This document shows, piece by piece, positions 1 to 11,696 of a stretch of DNA of 64,000 bases. The first letter of the stretch is position 1. Each line of letters begins with the position of its first letter. The notes below the pieces were generated by a model. It was given only the letters and a program-made list of their open reading frames with translations. It was not told the origin of the DNA and did no database searches. The position numbers were made by a program, and so were the translations under genes. Location of the stretch: contig JAXIVH010000041.1 in assembly GCA_036785325.1 (NCBI GenBank), positions 62,001-126,000 of the forward strand, read 5' to 3'. The stretch comes from Urophycis tenuis (Eukaryota > Chordata > Actinopteri > Gadiformes > Phycidae).

Positions 1-1506
1 TTTCAATTAACATCAATCTTTCCTTACAGAACACAAATTAATTAGCTTAGTATTTCAACGGCCCTTTGGTGAATATAGTCTTGCCATACGCCGTTGGAAA
101 GCGTAGATTTCCCCGCTTATAATGAGCCCATCCCCGAGCAATTTGGTTGCTCACAGACAAATCTGCGTCAGGTTGACTGAAGTCTACACAGCAGCTAAAG
201 ACATACCTTCAACGTTTCAATTAACATCAATCTTTCCTTACAGAACACAAATTAATTAGCTTAGTATTTCAACGACCCATGAGTAAATATAGTCTTTCCA
301 TACGCCGTTGGAAAGCTTAGATTTCCCCGCTTAAAATGAGCCCATCCGCGATCAGTCTGGTTGATCACAGACTAAACTGCGTCAGGTTGAATGAAGTCTA
401 CCCAGCAGCTAAAAACATACCTTTAACGTTTCAATTGACATCAATCTTTCCTTACAGAACACAAATTAATTAGCTTAGTATTTCAACGGGCCATTGGTGA
501 ATATAGTCTTGCCATACGCCGTTGAAAAGCTTAGATTTCCCCGCTTAAAATGAGCCCATCCGCGAGCAGTCTGGTTGATCACAGACTAAACTGCGTCAGG
601 TTGACTGAAGTCTACCCAGCAGCTAAAAACATACCTTCAACGTTTCAATTAACATCAATCTTTCCTTACAGAACACAAATTAATTAGCTTAGTATTTCAA
701 TGACCCATGAGTCAATATAGTCTTGCCATAGGCCGTTGGAAAGCTTAGATTTCCCCGCTTAAAATGAGCCCATCCGCGAGCAGTCTGGTTGATCACAGAC
801 TAAACTGCGTCAGGTTGAATGAAGTCTACCCAGCAGCTAAAAACATACCTTTAACGTTTCAATTAACATAAATCTTTCCTTACAGAACACAAATTAATTA
901 GCTTAGTATTTCAAAGGCCCTTTGGTGAATATAGTCTTGCCATACGCCGTTGAAAAGCTTAGATTTCCCCGCTTATAATGAGCCCATCCCCAAGCAATTT
1001 GGTTGCTCAGAGACAAAACTGTGTCAGGTTGACTGAAGTCTACCCAGCAGCTAAAAACATACCTTCAACGTTTCAATTAACATCAATCTTTCCTTACAGA
1101 TCACAAATTAATTAGCTTAGTATTTCAACGACCAATGAGTCAATATAGTCTTGCCATACGCTGTTGGAAAGCTTAGATTTCCCCGCTTAAAATGAGCCCA
1201 TCCGCGAGCAGTCTGCTTGCTCACAGACAAAACTGCGTCAGGTTGACTGAAGTCTACCCAGCAGCTAAAAACATACCTTCAACGTTTCAATTAAGATCAA
1301 TCTTTCAATAAAGAACAGAAATTAATTAGCTTAGTATTTCAACGACCCATGACTCAATATAGTCTTGCCATACGCCGTTGGGAACCTTAGATTTCCCCGC
1401 TTAAAATGAGCCCATCCCCGAGCAATTTGGTTGCTCACAGACAAAACTGCGTCAGGTTGACTGAAGTCTACCCAGCAGCTAAAAACATACCTTCAACTTT
1501 TCAATT
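1..1506. repeat. 214 bp satellite, block 1 (about 7 monomers)
   Basis: The phrase TTTCAATTAACATCAATC recurs at 1, 215, 429 and 643, giving a period of 214 bp. Nearly every monomer carries one AAGCTT, so HindIII would yield a 214 bp ladder. Two monomer subtypes are seen. Type A has CCCTTTGGTGAAT, TTATAATG and GAGCAATTTGGTTGCTC. Type B has CCCATGAGTCAAT, TTAAAATG and GAGCAGTCTGGTTGATC. Here the order is roughly A, B, B, B, A, a B/A hybrid, then the special monomer that precedes an insert, recognised by GGGAACCTTAG in place of the HindIII site. There is no coding content; short ORFs crossing into the insert are accidental. Confidence 0.97.
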
Positions 1507-1690
1507 CACGCGTTTTTTTTGTAACACGTGTAGCTATGATAAAGGACACATGTTTTGGCCTGTTTTATTATTCATAGTTGGCTTAACAGTAATAGAATAT
1601 TATTATATGCTATAAGTGACCAGACGTCCGAGATCAAAACTGGGAGCATAATCCCCGAGAAGGGGGAAAAAAAGGGTCAGCTATGTTTAA

Positions 1691-1736
1691 GTATATATAT
1701 ATATGTGTGTGTATATATAAGTGTATATATGCGCGC

Positions 1737-1779
<43 letters not shown>
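1691..1779. repeat. TA/TG/CG alternating dinucleotide tract (copy 1)
   Basis: About 90 bp of almost pure alternating purine-pyrimidine sequence: (TA)n, then (TG)n, a short GCGCGCGC run, then a long (GT)n. CG and TG alternation of this kind is prone to form Z-DNA. Equivalent tracts lie in every other copy: 4792-4884, 7683-7775, 10146-10266, 11566-11692, 15559-15671, 18256-18370, 20313-20401, 22344-22432, 24589-24709, 26866-26994, 38983-39093, 42106-42236, 47816-47946 and a shortened one at about 62184-62212. Length differs between copies and accounts for most of the length variation of the insert. Confidence 0.95.
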
Positions 1780-1783
<4 letters not shown>

Positions 1784-1793
1784 AATCACTTAC

Positions 1794-2297
1794 TTGGAAC
1801 GGCATGATCCCATATCGCTGTGAAGGGATGGCGTTAACCAGGTGGGCGTGCAACCCCTCGAGAGAGTTGCTGCCTCGCCGGCACTTGTACTTGTTCAGCC
1901 GGATGCAGTTCTTCACAACCACCTTCACAGAGACATACAGCCGTATGCCAGGGGGGTCCTGTAACACACAACCTATTGCAAGGTCCTCATTTATGCTGGT
2001 GTCATTTTGAAATGTTACCATATACAAGTTTGAATGGTTTTGACACACGATGACTGCAGAGACAGCTGCAGGATGGCCCACGAAGCAGGACGGAGGGGGC
2101 CTGTGGCTGTGCGGGGAGGACCAGCGGTATGGGTGCTGCCGACACAGGGGGCGGGCGGTCCACAGGCTGATGCAGCAGGAGGCCTCGGCTGGAGGCGGGT
2201 GGGCGCAGGAGGCTTCGGCCGGGTGGAGGACGACAACGCATTGGGCTGAACGGGCCGGTTGGTGGGAGTCACAGGCTCTGGCTCATCAACAAATAAC
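1794..2297 (-). pseudogene. Exon remnant, copy 1, of an unidentified protein-coding gene
   Basis: Read on the minus strand, a 504 bp segment is bounded by an acceptor (a TTTATATTTCCAG tract just above 2297) and a strong donor (CAA followed by GTAAGT at 1793-1788). The first part is open in one frame and encodes a proline-rich stretch (DEPEPVTPTNRPVQP and onward, with PAPTRLQPRPP). The second part is open in another frame, from a Met at 2081, ending in a conserved-looking stretch (CRRGSNSLEGLHAHLVNAIP then MPFQ at the donor). The change of frame inside one exon, near 2060-2110, marks it as a pseudogene. The C-terminal part recalls an uncharacterised fish protein family, perhaps transposon-derived, but I know this only loosely and assign no function. 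The remaining exons are not in the window. Confidence 0.6.
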
Positions 2298-2484
2298 CTG
2301 GAAATATAAAATACACACGTGATCAGTATTGATATTGATATCTTTTATAAGAACACTGTTCATACCGTTTACACTTTTTATACAACTGTTTATACAATGT
2401 CCATACTGTTTATTTATTAATGTTTATCACTGAAAAATAAAGGTGACTTGGTATGACTTGTGTGCTATTTTCTTTCCACAGCCA

Positions 2485-4607
2485 ACAGAACACACATGAA
2501 TCAGCTTATTATTTCGACGACCCATGGGCAAATATAGTCATGCTATACGTCGTTGGAAAGCTTAGATTTCCCCGTTTAAAATGAGCCAATCTCCGAGCAA
2601 TTTGGTTGCTCACAGACAAATCTGTGTCAGGTTGACTGAAGTCTACACAGCAGCTAAAGACATACCTTCAACGTTTCAATTAACATCAATCTTTCCTTAC
2701 AGAACACAAATGAATTAGCTTAGTATTTCAACGACCCTTTAGTGAATATAGTCTTGCCATACGCCGTTGGAAAGCTTAGATTTCCCCGCTTAAAATGAGC
2801 CCATCCCCGAGCAGTCTGGTTGATCACAGACTAAACTGCGTCAGGTTGAATGAAGTCTACCCAGCAGCTAAAAACATACCTTTAACGTTTCAATTAACAT
2901 CAATCTTTCCTTACAGAACACAAATTAATTAGCTTAGTATTTCAACGGCCCTTTGGTGAATATAGTCTTGCCATACGCCGTTGGAAAGCTTAGATTTCCC
3001 CGCTTATAATGAGCCCATCCCTGAGCAGTCTGGTTGATCACAAACTAAACTGCGTCAGGTTGACTGAAGTCTACCCAGCAGCTAAAAACATACCTTCAAC
3101 GTTTCAATTAACATCAATCTTTCCTTACAGAACACAAATTAATTAGCTTAGTATTTCAACGACCCATGAGTCGATATAGTCTTGCCATACGCCGTTGGAA
3201 AGCTTAGATTTCCCCGCTTAAAATGAGCCCATCCGCGAGCAGTCTGGTTGATCACAGACTAAACTGCGTCAGGTTGACTGAAGTCTACCCAGCAGCTAAA
3301 AACATACCTTCAACGTTTCAATTAACATCAATCTTTCCTTACAGAACACAAATTAATTAGCTTAGTATTTCAACGACCCTTTGGTGAATATAGTCTTGCC
3401 ATACGCCGTTGGAAAGCTTAGATTTCCCCGCTTATAATGAGCCCATCCCCGAGCAATTTGGTTGCTCACAGACTAAACTGCGTCAGGTTGACTGAAGTCT
3501 ACCCAGCAGCTAAAAACATACCTTCAACGTTTCAATTAACATCAATCTTTCCTTACAGAACACAAATTAAGTAGCTTAGTATTTCAACGACCCATGAGTC
3601 AATATAGTCTTGCCATACGCCGTTGGAAAGCTTAGATTTTCCCGCTTAAAATGAGCCCATCCGCGAGCAGTCTGGTTGATCACAGACTAAACTGCGTCAG
3701 GTTGAATGAAGTCTACCCAACAGCTAAAAACATACCTTTAACGTTTCAATTAACATCAATCTTTCCTTACAGAACACAAATTAATTAGCTTAGTATTTCA
3801 ACGGCCCTTTGATGAATATAGTCTTGCCATACGCCGTTGGAAAGCTTAGATTTCTCCGCTTATAATGAGCCCATCTCCGAGCAATTTGGTTGCTGACAGA
3901 CAAATCTGTGTCAGGTTGACTGAAGTCTACACAGCAGCTAAAGACATACCTTCAACGTTTCAATTAACATCAATCTTTCCTTACAGAACACAAATTAATT
4001 AGCTTAGTATTTAAACGACCCATGAGTCAATATAGTCTTGCCATACGCCGTTGAAAAGCTTAGATTTCCCTGCTTAAAATGAGCCCATCCGCCAGCATTC
4101 TGGTTGATCACAGACAAAACTGTGTCAGGTTGAGTGAAGTCTACCCAGCAGCTAAAAACATACCTTCAATGTTTCAATTAACATCAATCTTTCCTTACAG
4201 AACACAAATTAATTATCTTAGTATTTCAACGACCCATGAGTCAATATAGTCTTGCCATACGCCGTTGGAAAGCTTAGATTTCCCCGCTTAAAATGAGCCC
4301 ATCCGCGAGCAGTCTGGTTGCTCACAGACAAAACTGCGTCAGGTTGACTGAAGTCTACCCAGCAGCTAAAAACATACCTTCAACGTTTCAATTAAGATCA
4401 ATCTTTCAATAAAGAACAGAAATTAAATAGCTTAGTATTTCAACGACCCATGACTCAATATAATCTTGCCATACGCCGTTGGGAACCTTAGATTTCCCTG
4501 CTTAAAATGAGCCCATCCCTGAGCAATTTGGTTGCTCACAGACAAAACTGCGTCAGGTTGACTGAAGTCTACCCAGCAGCTAAAAACATACCTTCAACTT
4601 TTCAATT
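2485..4607. repeat. Satellite block 2 (10 monomers)
   Basis: The length is 10 monomers less 19 bp. The first monomer after the insert is a distinctive right-junction type (GGGCAAATATAGTCATGC, ACGTCGTTGG). Positions 2485 to about 4510 recur at 12397 to about 14422 with a constant offset of 9912 bp, including rare variants such as GAGTCGATATAG (3171 and 13083). Block 2 and the start of block 6 are therefore a recent duplication. Confidence 0.96.
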
Positions 4608-4840
4608 CACGCGTTTTTTTTGTAATACGTGTAGCTATGATAAAGGACACATGTTTTGGCCTGTTTTATTATTCATAGTTGGCTTAACAGTAATAGAATA
4701 TTATTATATGCTATAAGTGACCAGACGTCCGAGATCAAAACTGGGAGCATAATCCCCGAGAAGGGGGAAAAAAAGGGTCAGCTATGTTTAAGTATATATA
4801 TATATGTGTGTGTATATATGCGTGTGTGTGTGTGTATATA

Positions 4841-4888
<48 letters not shown>

Positions 4889-5589
4889 AATCACTTACTT
4901 GGAACGGCATGATCCCACATCGCTGTGAAGGGATGGCGTTAACCAGGTGGGCGTGCAACCCCTCGAGAGAGTTGCTGCCTCACCGGCACTTGTACTTGTT
5001 CAGCCGGATGCAGTTCTTCACAACCACCTTCACAGAGACATACAGCTGTATGCCAGGGGGGTCATGTAACACACAACCTATTGCAAGGTCCTCATTTATG
5101 CTGGTGTCATTTTGAAATGTTACCATATACAAGTTTGAATGGTTTTGACACACGATGACTGCAGAGACAGCTGCAGGATGGCCCACGAAGCAGGACGGAG
5201 GGGGCCTGTGGCTGTGCGGGGAGGACCAGCGGTATGGGTGCTGCCGACACAGGGGGCGGGCGGGCCACAGGCTGACGCAGCAGGAGGCCTCGGCTGGAGG
5301 CGGGTGGGCGCAGGAGGCTTCGGCCGGGTGGAGGACGACAACACAGTGGGCTGAACGGGCCGGTTCGTGGGAGTCACAGGCTCTGGCTCATCAACAAATA
5401 ACCTGGAAATATAAAATACACACGTGATCAGTATTGATATTGATATCTTTTATAAGAACACTGTTCATACCGTTTACACTTTTTATACAACTGTTTATAC
5501 AATGTCCATACTGTTTATTTATTAATGTTTATCACTGAAAAATAAAGGTGACTTGGTATGACTTGTGTGCTATTTTCTTTCCACAGCCA
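4608..5589. repeat. Insert copy 2
   Basis: Subfamily alpha: the dinucleotide tract has two ATATATGCGTGTG steps, and the exon part reads CCCACATCGC, CTCACCGG and GGGTCATGTAAC. It is almost identical to copy 3, with which it forms a 2891 bp tandem step. Confidence 0.93.
4899..5402 (-). pseudogene. Exon remnant, copy 2
   Basis: It has the same splice-bounded 504 bp segment and mid-exon frame change as copy 1. In the alpha copies CTCACCGG on the plus strand places a minus-strand stop after KYKCR, so the second open stretch is cut to 68 residues (4980-5186). This is a further sign of decay. Confidence 0.58.
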
Positions 5590-7498
5590 ACAGAACACAC
5601 ATGAATCAGCTTATTATTTCGACGACCCATGGGCAAATATAGTCATGCCATACGTCGTTGGAAAGCTTAGATTTCCCTGTTTAAAATGAGCCCATCTCCG
5701 AGCAATTTGGTTGCTCACAGACAAATCTGCGTGAGGTTGACTGAAGTCTACACAGCAGCTAAAGACATACCTTCAACGTTTCAATTAACATCAATCTTTC
5801 CTTACAGAACACAAATTAATTAGCTTAGTATTTCAACGACCCTTTAGTGAATATAGTCTTGCCATACGTTGTTGGAAAGCTTAGATTTCCCCGCTTATAA
5901 TGAGCCCATCCCCAAGCAATTTGGTTGCTCAGAGACAAAACTGTGTCAGGTTGACTGAAGTCTACCCAGCAGCTAAAAACATACCTTCAACGTTTCAATT
6001 AACATCAATCTTTCCTTACAGATCACAAATTAATTAGCTTAGTATTTCAACGACCAATGAGTCAATATAGTCTTGCCATATGCCGTTGGAAAGCTTAGAT
6101 TTCCCCGCTTAAAATGAGCCCATCCGCGAGCAGTCTGGTTGATCACAGACTAAACTGCCTCAGGTTGAATGAAGTCTACCCAGCAGCTAAAAACATACCT
6201 TTAACGTTTCAATTAACATCAATCTTTCCTTACAGAACCCAAATTAATTAGCTTAGTATTTCAACGACCCTTTGGTGAATATAGTCTTGCCATACGCCGT
6301 TGGAAAGCTTAGATTTCCCCGCTTATAATGAGCCCATCCCTGAGCAATTTGGTTGCTCACAGACTAAACTGCGTCAGGTTGACTGAAGTCTACCCAGCAG
6401 CTAAAAACATACCTTCAACGTTTCAATTAACATCAATCTTTCCTTACAGAACACAAATTAATTAGCTTAGTATTTCAACGACCCATGAGTCAATATAGTC
6501 TTTCCATACGCCGTTGGAAAGCTTAGATTTCCCCGCTTAAAATGAGCCCATCCGCGAGCAGTCTGGTTGATCACAGACTAAACTGCGTCAGGTTGAATGA
6601 AGTCTACCCAGCAGCTAAAAACATACTTTTGACGTTTCAATTGACATCAATCTTTCCTTACAGAACACAAATTAATTAGCTTAGTATTTCAACGGGCCAT
6701 TGGTGAATATAGTCTTGCCATACGCCGTTGAAAAGCTTAGATTTCCCCGCTTAAAATGAGCCCATCCGCGAGCAGTCTGGTTGATCACAGACTAAACTGC
6801 GTCAGGTTGACTGAAGTCTACCCAGCAGCTAAAAACATACCTTTAACGTTTCAATTAACATCAATCTTTCCTTACAGAACACAAATTAATTAGCTTAGTA
6901 TTTCAAAGACCCTTTGGTGAATATAGTCTTGCCATACGCCGTTGGAAAGCTTAGTTTTCCCCGCTTATAATGAGCCCATCCCTGAGCAATTTGGTTGCTC
7001 AGAGACAAAACTGTGTCAGGTTGACTGAAGTCTACCCAGCAGCTAAAAACATACCTTCAACGTTTCAATTAACATCAATCTTTCCTTACAGATCACAAAT
7101 TAATTAGCTTAGTATTTCAACGACCAATGAGTCAATATAGTCTTGCCATACGCCGTTGGAAAGCTTAGATTTCCCCGCTTAAAATGAGCCCATCCGCGAG
7201 CAGTCTGGTTGATCACAGACTAAACTGCCTCAGGTTGAATGAAGTCTACCCAGCAGCTAAAAACATACCTTCAACGTTTCAATTAAGATCAATCTTTCAA
7301 TAAAGAACAGAAATTAAATAGCTTAGTATTTCAACGACCCATGACTCAATATAATCTTGCCATACGCCGTTGGGAACCTTAGATTTCCCTGCTTAAAATG
7401 AGCCCATCCCTGAGCAATTTGGTTGCTCACAGACAAAACTGCGTCAGGTTGACTGAAGTCTACCCAGCAGCTAAAAACATACCTTCAACTTTTCAATT
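5590..7498. repeat. Satellite block 3 (9 monomers)
   Basis: The length is 9 monomers less 19 bp. The first monomers carry CCCTGTTTAAAATG and CTGCGTGAGG, a version that also follows copies 3, 7, 8, 9, 10 and 12. The first six or so monomers match block 4. Near 6900-6960 it has the variants TTTCAAAGACCC and CTTAGTTTTCCCC, also seen near 38200-38260. Confidence 0.96.
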
Positions 7499-7731
7499 CA
7501 CGCGTTTTTTTTGTAATACGTGTAGCTATGATAAAGGACACATGTTTTGGCCTGTTTTATTATTCATAGTTGGCTTAACAGTAATAGAATATTATTATAT
7601 GCTATAAGTGACCAGACGTCCGAGATCAAAACTGGGAGCATAATCCCCGAGAAGGGGGAAAAAAAGGGTCAGCTATGTTTAAGTATATATATATATGTGT
7701 GTGTATATATGCGTGTGTGTGTGTGTATATA

Positions 7732-7779
<48 letters not shown>

Positions 7780-8480
7780 AATCACTTACTTGGAACGGCA
7801 TGATCCCACATCGCTGTGAAGGGATGGCGTTAACCAGGTGGGCGTGCAACCCCTCGAGAGAGTTGCTGCCTCACCGGCACTTGTACTTGTTCAGCCGGAT
7901 GCAGTTCTTCACAACCACCTTCACAGAGACATACAGCTGTATGCCAGGGGGGTCATGTAACACACAACCTATTGCAAGGTCCTCATTTATGCTGGTGTCA
8001 TTTTGAAATGTTACCATATACAAGTTTGAATGGTTTTGACACACGATGACTGCAGAGACAGCTGCAGGATGGCCCACGAAGCAGGACGGAGAGGGCCTGT
8101 GGCTGTGCGGGGAGGACCAGCGGTATGGGTGCTGCCGACACAGGGGGCGGGCGGGCCACAGGCTGACGCAGCAGGAGGCCTCGGCTGGAGGCGGGTGGGC
8201 GCAGGAGGCTTCGGCCGGGTGGAGGACGACAACACAGTGGGCTGAACGGGCCGGTTCGTGGGAGTCACAGGCTCTGGCTCATCAACAAATAACCTGGAAA
8301 TATAAAATACACACGTGATCAGTATTGATATTGATATCTTTTATAAGAACACTGTTCATACCGTTTACACTTTTTATACAACTGTTTATACAATGTCCAT
8401 ACTGTTTATTTATTAATGTTTATCACTGAAAAATAAAGGTGACTTGGTATGACTTGTGTGCTATTTTCTTTCCACAGCCA
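7499..8480. repeat. Insert copy 3
   Basis: Alpha subfamily, near-identical to copy 2 over 982 bp. One visible difference is GACGGAGAGGGCC where copy 2 has GACGGAGGGGGCC. Confidence 0.93.
7790..8293 (-). pseudogene. Exon remnant, copy 3
   Basis: 504 bp alpha-type remnant with both splice sites, the mid-exon frame change and the alpha stop after KYKCR (open stretch 7871-8077). Confidence 0.58.
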
Positions 8481-9961
8481 ACAGAACACACATGAATCAG
8501 CTTATTATTTCGACGACCCATGGGCAAATATAGTCATGCCATACGTCGTTGGAAAGCTTAGATTTCCCTGTTTAAAATGAGCCCATCTCCGAGCAATTTG
8601 GTTGCTCACAGACAAATCTGCGTGAGGTTGACTGAAGTCTACACAGCAGCTAAAGACATACCTTCAACGTTTCAATTAACATCAATCTTTCCTTACAGAA
8701 CACAAATTAATTAGCTTAGTATTTCAACGACCCTTTAGTGAATATAGTCTTGCCATACGTTGTTGGAAAGCTTAGATTTCCCCGCTTATAATGAGCCCAT
8801 CCCCAAGCAATTTGGTTGCTCAGAGACAAAACTGTGTCAGGTTGACTGAAGTCTACCCAGCAGCTAAAAACATACCTTCAACGTTTCAATTAACATCAAT
8901 CTTTCCTTACAGATCACAAATTAATTAGCTTAGTATTTCAACGACCAATGAGTCAATATAGTCTTGCCATACGCCGTTGGAAAGCTTAGATTTCCCCGCT
9001 TAAAATGAGCCCATCCGCGAGCAGTCTGGTTGATCACAGACTAAACTGCCTCAGGTTGAATGAAGTCTACCCAGCAGCTAAAAACATACCTTTAACGTTT
9101 CAATTAACATCAATCTTTCCTTACAGAACCCAAATTAATTAGCTTAGTATTTCAACGACCCTTTGGTGAATATAGTCTTGCCATACGCCGTTGGAAAGCT
9201 TAGATTTCCCCGCTTATAATGAGCCCATCCCTGAGCAATTTGGTTGCTCACAGACTAAACTGCGTCAGGTTGACTGAAGTCTACCCAGCAGCTAAAAACA
9301 TACCTTCAACGTTTCAATTAACATCAATCTTTCCTTACAGAACACAAATTAATTAGCTTAGTATTTCAACGACCCATGAGTCAATATAGTCTTTCCATAC
9401 GCCGTTGGAAAGCTTAGATTTCCCCGCTTAAAATGAGCCCATCCGCGAGCAGTCTGGTTGATCACAGACTAAACTGCGTCAGGTTGAATGAAGTCTACCC
9501 AGCAGCTAAAAACATACTTTTGACGTTTCAATTGACATCAATCTTTCCTTACAGAACACAAATTAATTAGCTTAGTATTTCAACGGGCCATTGGTGAATA
9601 TAGTCTTGCCATACGCCGTTGAAAAGCTTAGATTTCCCCGCTTAAAATGAGCCCATCCGCGAGCAGTCTGGTTGATCACAGACTAAACTGCGTCAGGTTG
9701 ACTGAAGTCTACCCAGCAGCTAAAAACATACCTTTAACGTTTCAATTAACATCAATCTTTCCTTACAGAACACAAATTAATTAGCTTAGTATTTCAAAGG
9801 CCCTTTGGTGAATATAGTCTTGCCATACGCCGTTGGGAACCTTAGATTTCCCCGCTTAAAATGAGCCCATCCCCGAGCAATTTGGTTGCTCACAGACAAA
9901 ACTGCGTCAGGTTGACTGAAGTCTACCCAGCAGCTAAAAACATACCTTCAACTTTTCAATT
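8481..9961. repeat. Satellite block 4 (7 monomers)
   Basis: The length is 7 monomers less 19 bp. It tracks block 3 closely for its first six monomers, including the rare AACATACTTTTGACG variant (6610 region and 9500 region), then switches to the pre-insert monomer type. This places an unequal exchange near the end of the block. Confidence 0.96.
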
Positions 9962-10207
9962 CACGCGTTTTTTTTGTAACACGTGTAGCTATGATAAAGG
10001 ACACATGTTTTGGCCTGTTTTATTATTCATAGTTGGCTTAACAGTAATAGAATATTATTATATGCTATAAGTGACCAGACGTCCGAGATCAAAACTGGGA
10101 GCATAATCCCCGAGAAGGGGGAAAAAAAGGGTCAGCTATGTTTAAGTATATATATATATGTGTGTGTATATATAAGTGTGTGTGTGTGTGTGTATATATG
10201 CGCGCGC

Positions 10208-10267
<60 letters not shown>

Positions 10268-10970
10268 TTTAATCACTTACTTGGAACGGCATGATCCCAT
10301 ATCGCTGTGAAGGGATGGCGTTAACCAGGTGGGCGTGCAACCCCTCGAGAGAGTTGCTGCCTCGCCGGCACTTGTACTTGTTCAGCCGGATGCAGTTCTT
10401 CACAACCACCTTCACAGAGACATACAGCTGTATGCCAGGGGGTCCTGTAACACACAACCTATTGCAAGGTCCTCATTTATGCTGGTGTCATTTTGAAATG
10501 TTACCATATACAAGTTTGAAAGGTTTTGACACACGATGACTGCAGAGACAGCTGCAGGATGGCCCACGAAGCAGGACGGAGGGGGCCTGTGGCTGTGCGG
10601 GGAGGACCAGCGGTATGGGTGCTGCCGACACAGGGGGCGGGCGGGCCACAGGCTGATGCAGCAGGAGGCCTCGGCTGGAGGCGGGTGGGCGCAGGAGGCT
10701 TCGGCCGGGTGGAGGACGACAACGCAGTGGGCTGAACGGGCCGGTTGGTGGGAGTCACAGGCTCTGGCTCATCAACAAATAACCTGGAAATATAAAATAC
10801 ACACGTGATCAGTATTGATATTGATATCTTTTATAAGAACACTGTTCATACCGTTTACACTTTTTATACAACTGTTTATACAATGTCCATACTGTTTATT
10901 TATTAATGTTTATCACTGAAAAATAAAGGTGACTTGGTATGACTTGTGTGCTATTTTCTTTCCACAGCCA
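9962..10970. repeat. Insert copy 4
   Basis: Subfamily gamma: one G is missing in the run at about 10438 (CCAGGGGGTCCTG), and the tract contains a GCGCGCGCG run and an interrupting CG within the GT run. Copies 5 and 13 share the missing G. Confidence 0.93.
10281..10783 (-). pseudogene. Exon remnant, copy 4
   Basis: 503 bp. The missing G adds a second frame change, so the C-terminal stretch is open only from a Met at 10457 (62 residues) to the donor. Both splice sites are kept. Confidence 0.58.
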
Positions 10971-11381
10971 ACAGAACACACATGAATCAGCTTATTATTT
11001 CGACGACCCATGGGCAAATATAGTCATGCCATACGTCGTTGGAAAGCTTAGATTTCCCCGTTTAAAATGAGCCCATCCTCGAGCAGTCTGGTTGATCATA
11101 GACTAAACTGCGTCAGGTTGACTGAAGTCTACCCAGCAGCTAAAAACATACCTTCAACGTTTCAATTAACATCAATCTTTCCTTACAGAACACAAATTAA
11201 TTAGCTTAGTATTTCAAAGGCCCTTTGGTGAATATAGTCTTGCCATACGCCGTTGGGAACCTTAGATTTCCCCGCTTAAAATGAGCCCATCCCCGAGCAA
11301 TTTGGTTGCTCACAGACAAAACTGCGTCAGGTTGACTGAAGTCTACCCAGCAGCTAAAAACATACCTTCAACTTTTCAATT
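10971..11381. repeat. Satellite block 5 (2 monomers)
   Basis: This is the shortest spacer in the window: two monomers less 19 bp. It consists of the right-junction monomer followed directly by the left-junction monomer, so copies 4 and 5 lie only 1420 bp apart. Confidence 0.96.
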
Positions 11382-11627
11382 CACGCGTTTTTTTTGTAAC
11401 ACGTGTAGCTATGATAAAGGACACATGTTTTGGCCTGTTTTATTATTCATAGTTGGCTTAACAGTAATAGAATATTATTATATGCTATAAGTGACCAGAC
11501 GTCCGAGATCAAAACTGGGAGCATAATCCCCGAGAAGGGGGAAAAAAAGGGTCAGCTATGTTTAAGTATATATATATATGTGTGTGTATATATAAGTGTG
11601 TGTGTGTGTGTGTATATATGCGCGCGC

Positions 11628-11696
<69 letters not shown>

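Larger units (their letters stand above)
1507..2484. repeat. Insert copy 1: non-satellite segment in the satellite
   Basis: The sequence leaves the satellite after TTCAATT and returns at ACAGAACAC, in register except for about 19 bp of missing monomer. From left to right on the plus strand it holds about 180 bp of AT-rich sequence, a TA/TG/CG dinucleotide tract (1691-1779), the minus-strand exon remnant, and an AT-rich tail with AATAAA followed by a pyrimidine tract ending in CACAG. I see no terminal inverted repeats and no target duplication, so it does not look like a DNA transposon. A fragment of genomic DNA captured by the satellite fits better. Subfamily beta (CCCATATCGC, CTCGCCGG). Confidence 0.93.

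Noticed and set aside
1..1506. CENP-B box in the satellite monomer
   Set aside because: The nearest candidate (TTTCGACGACCCATGGGC, right-junction monomers) fails the required A and CGGG positions. I found no match by eye in ordinary monomers, so centromeric function cannot be claimed.
1406..1615. 69-residue frame starting MSPS, repeated 15 times
   Set aside because: It starts in a satellite monomer and ends in the insert, so it crosses the junction by chance. Its repetition only reflects the repeat.
2050..2322. 90-residue plus-strand frame (MTAETAAGWPTKQD...) over the exon remnant
   Set aside because: It lies opposite the splice-bounded minus-strand frames, has biased low-complexity composition and is broken in copy 12; it is a shadow frame.
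1507..2484. Insert as a DNA transposon
   Set aside because: The two ends are not inverted repeats of each other, there is no target duplication, and the spacing shows it never moved independently of the satellite.
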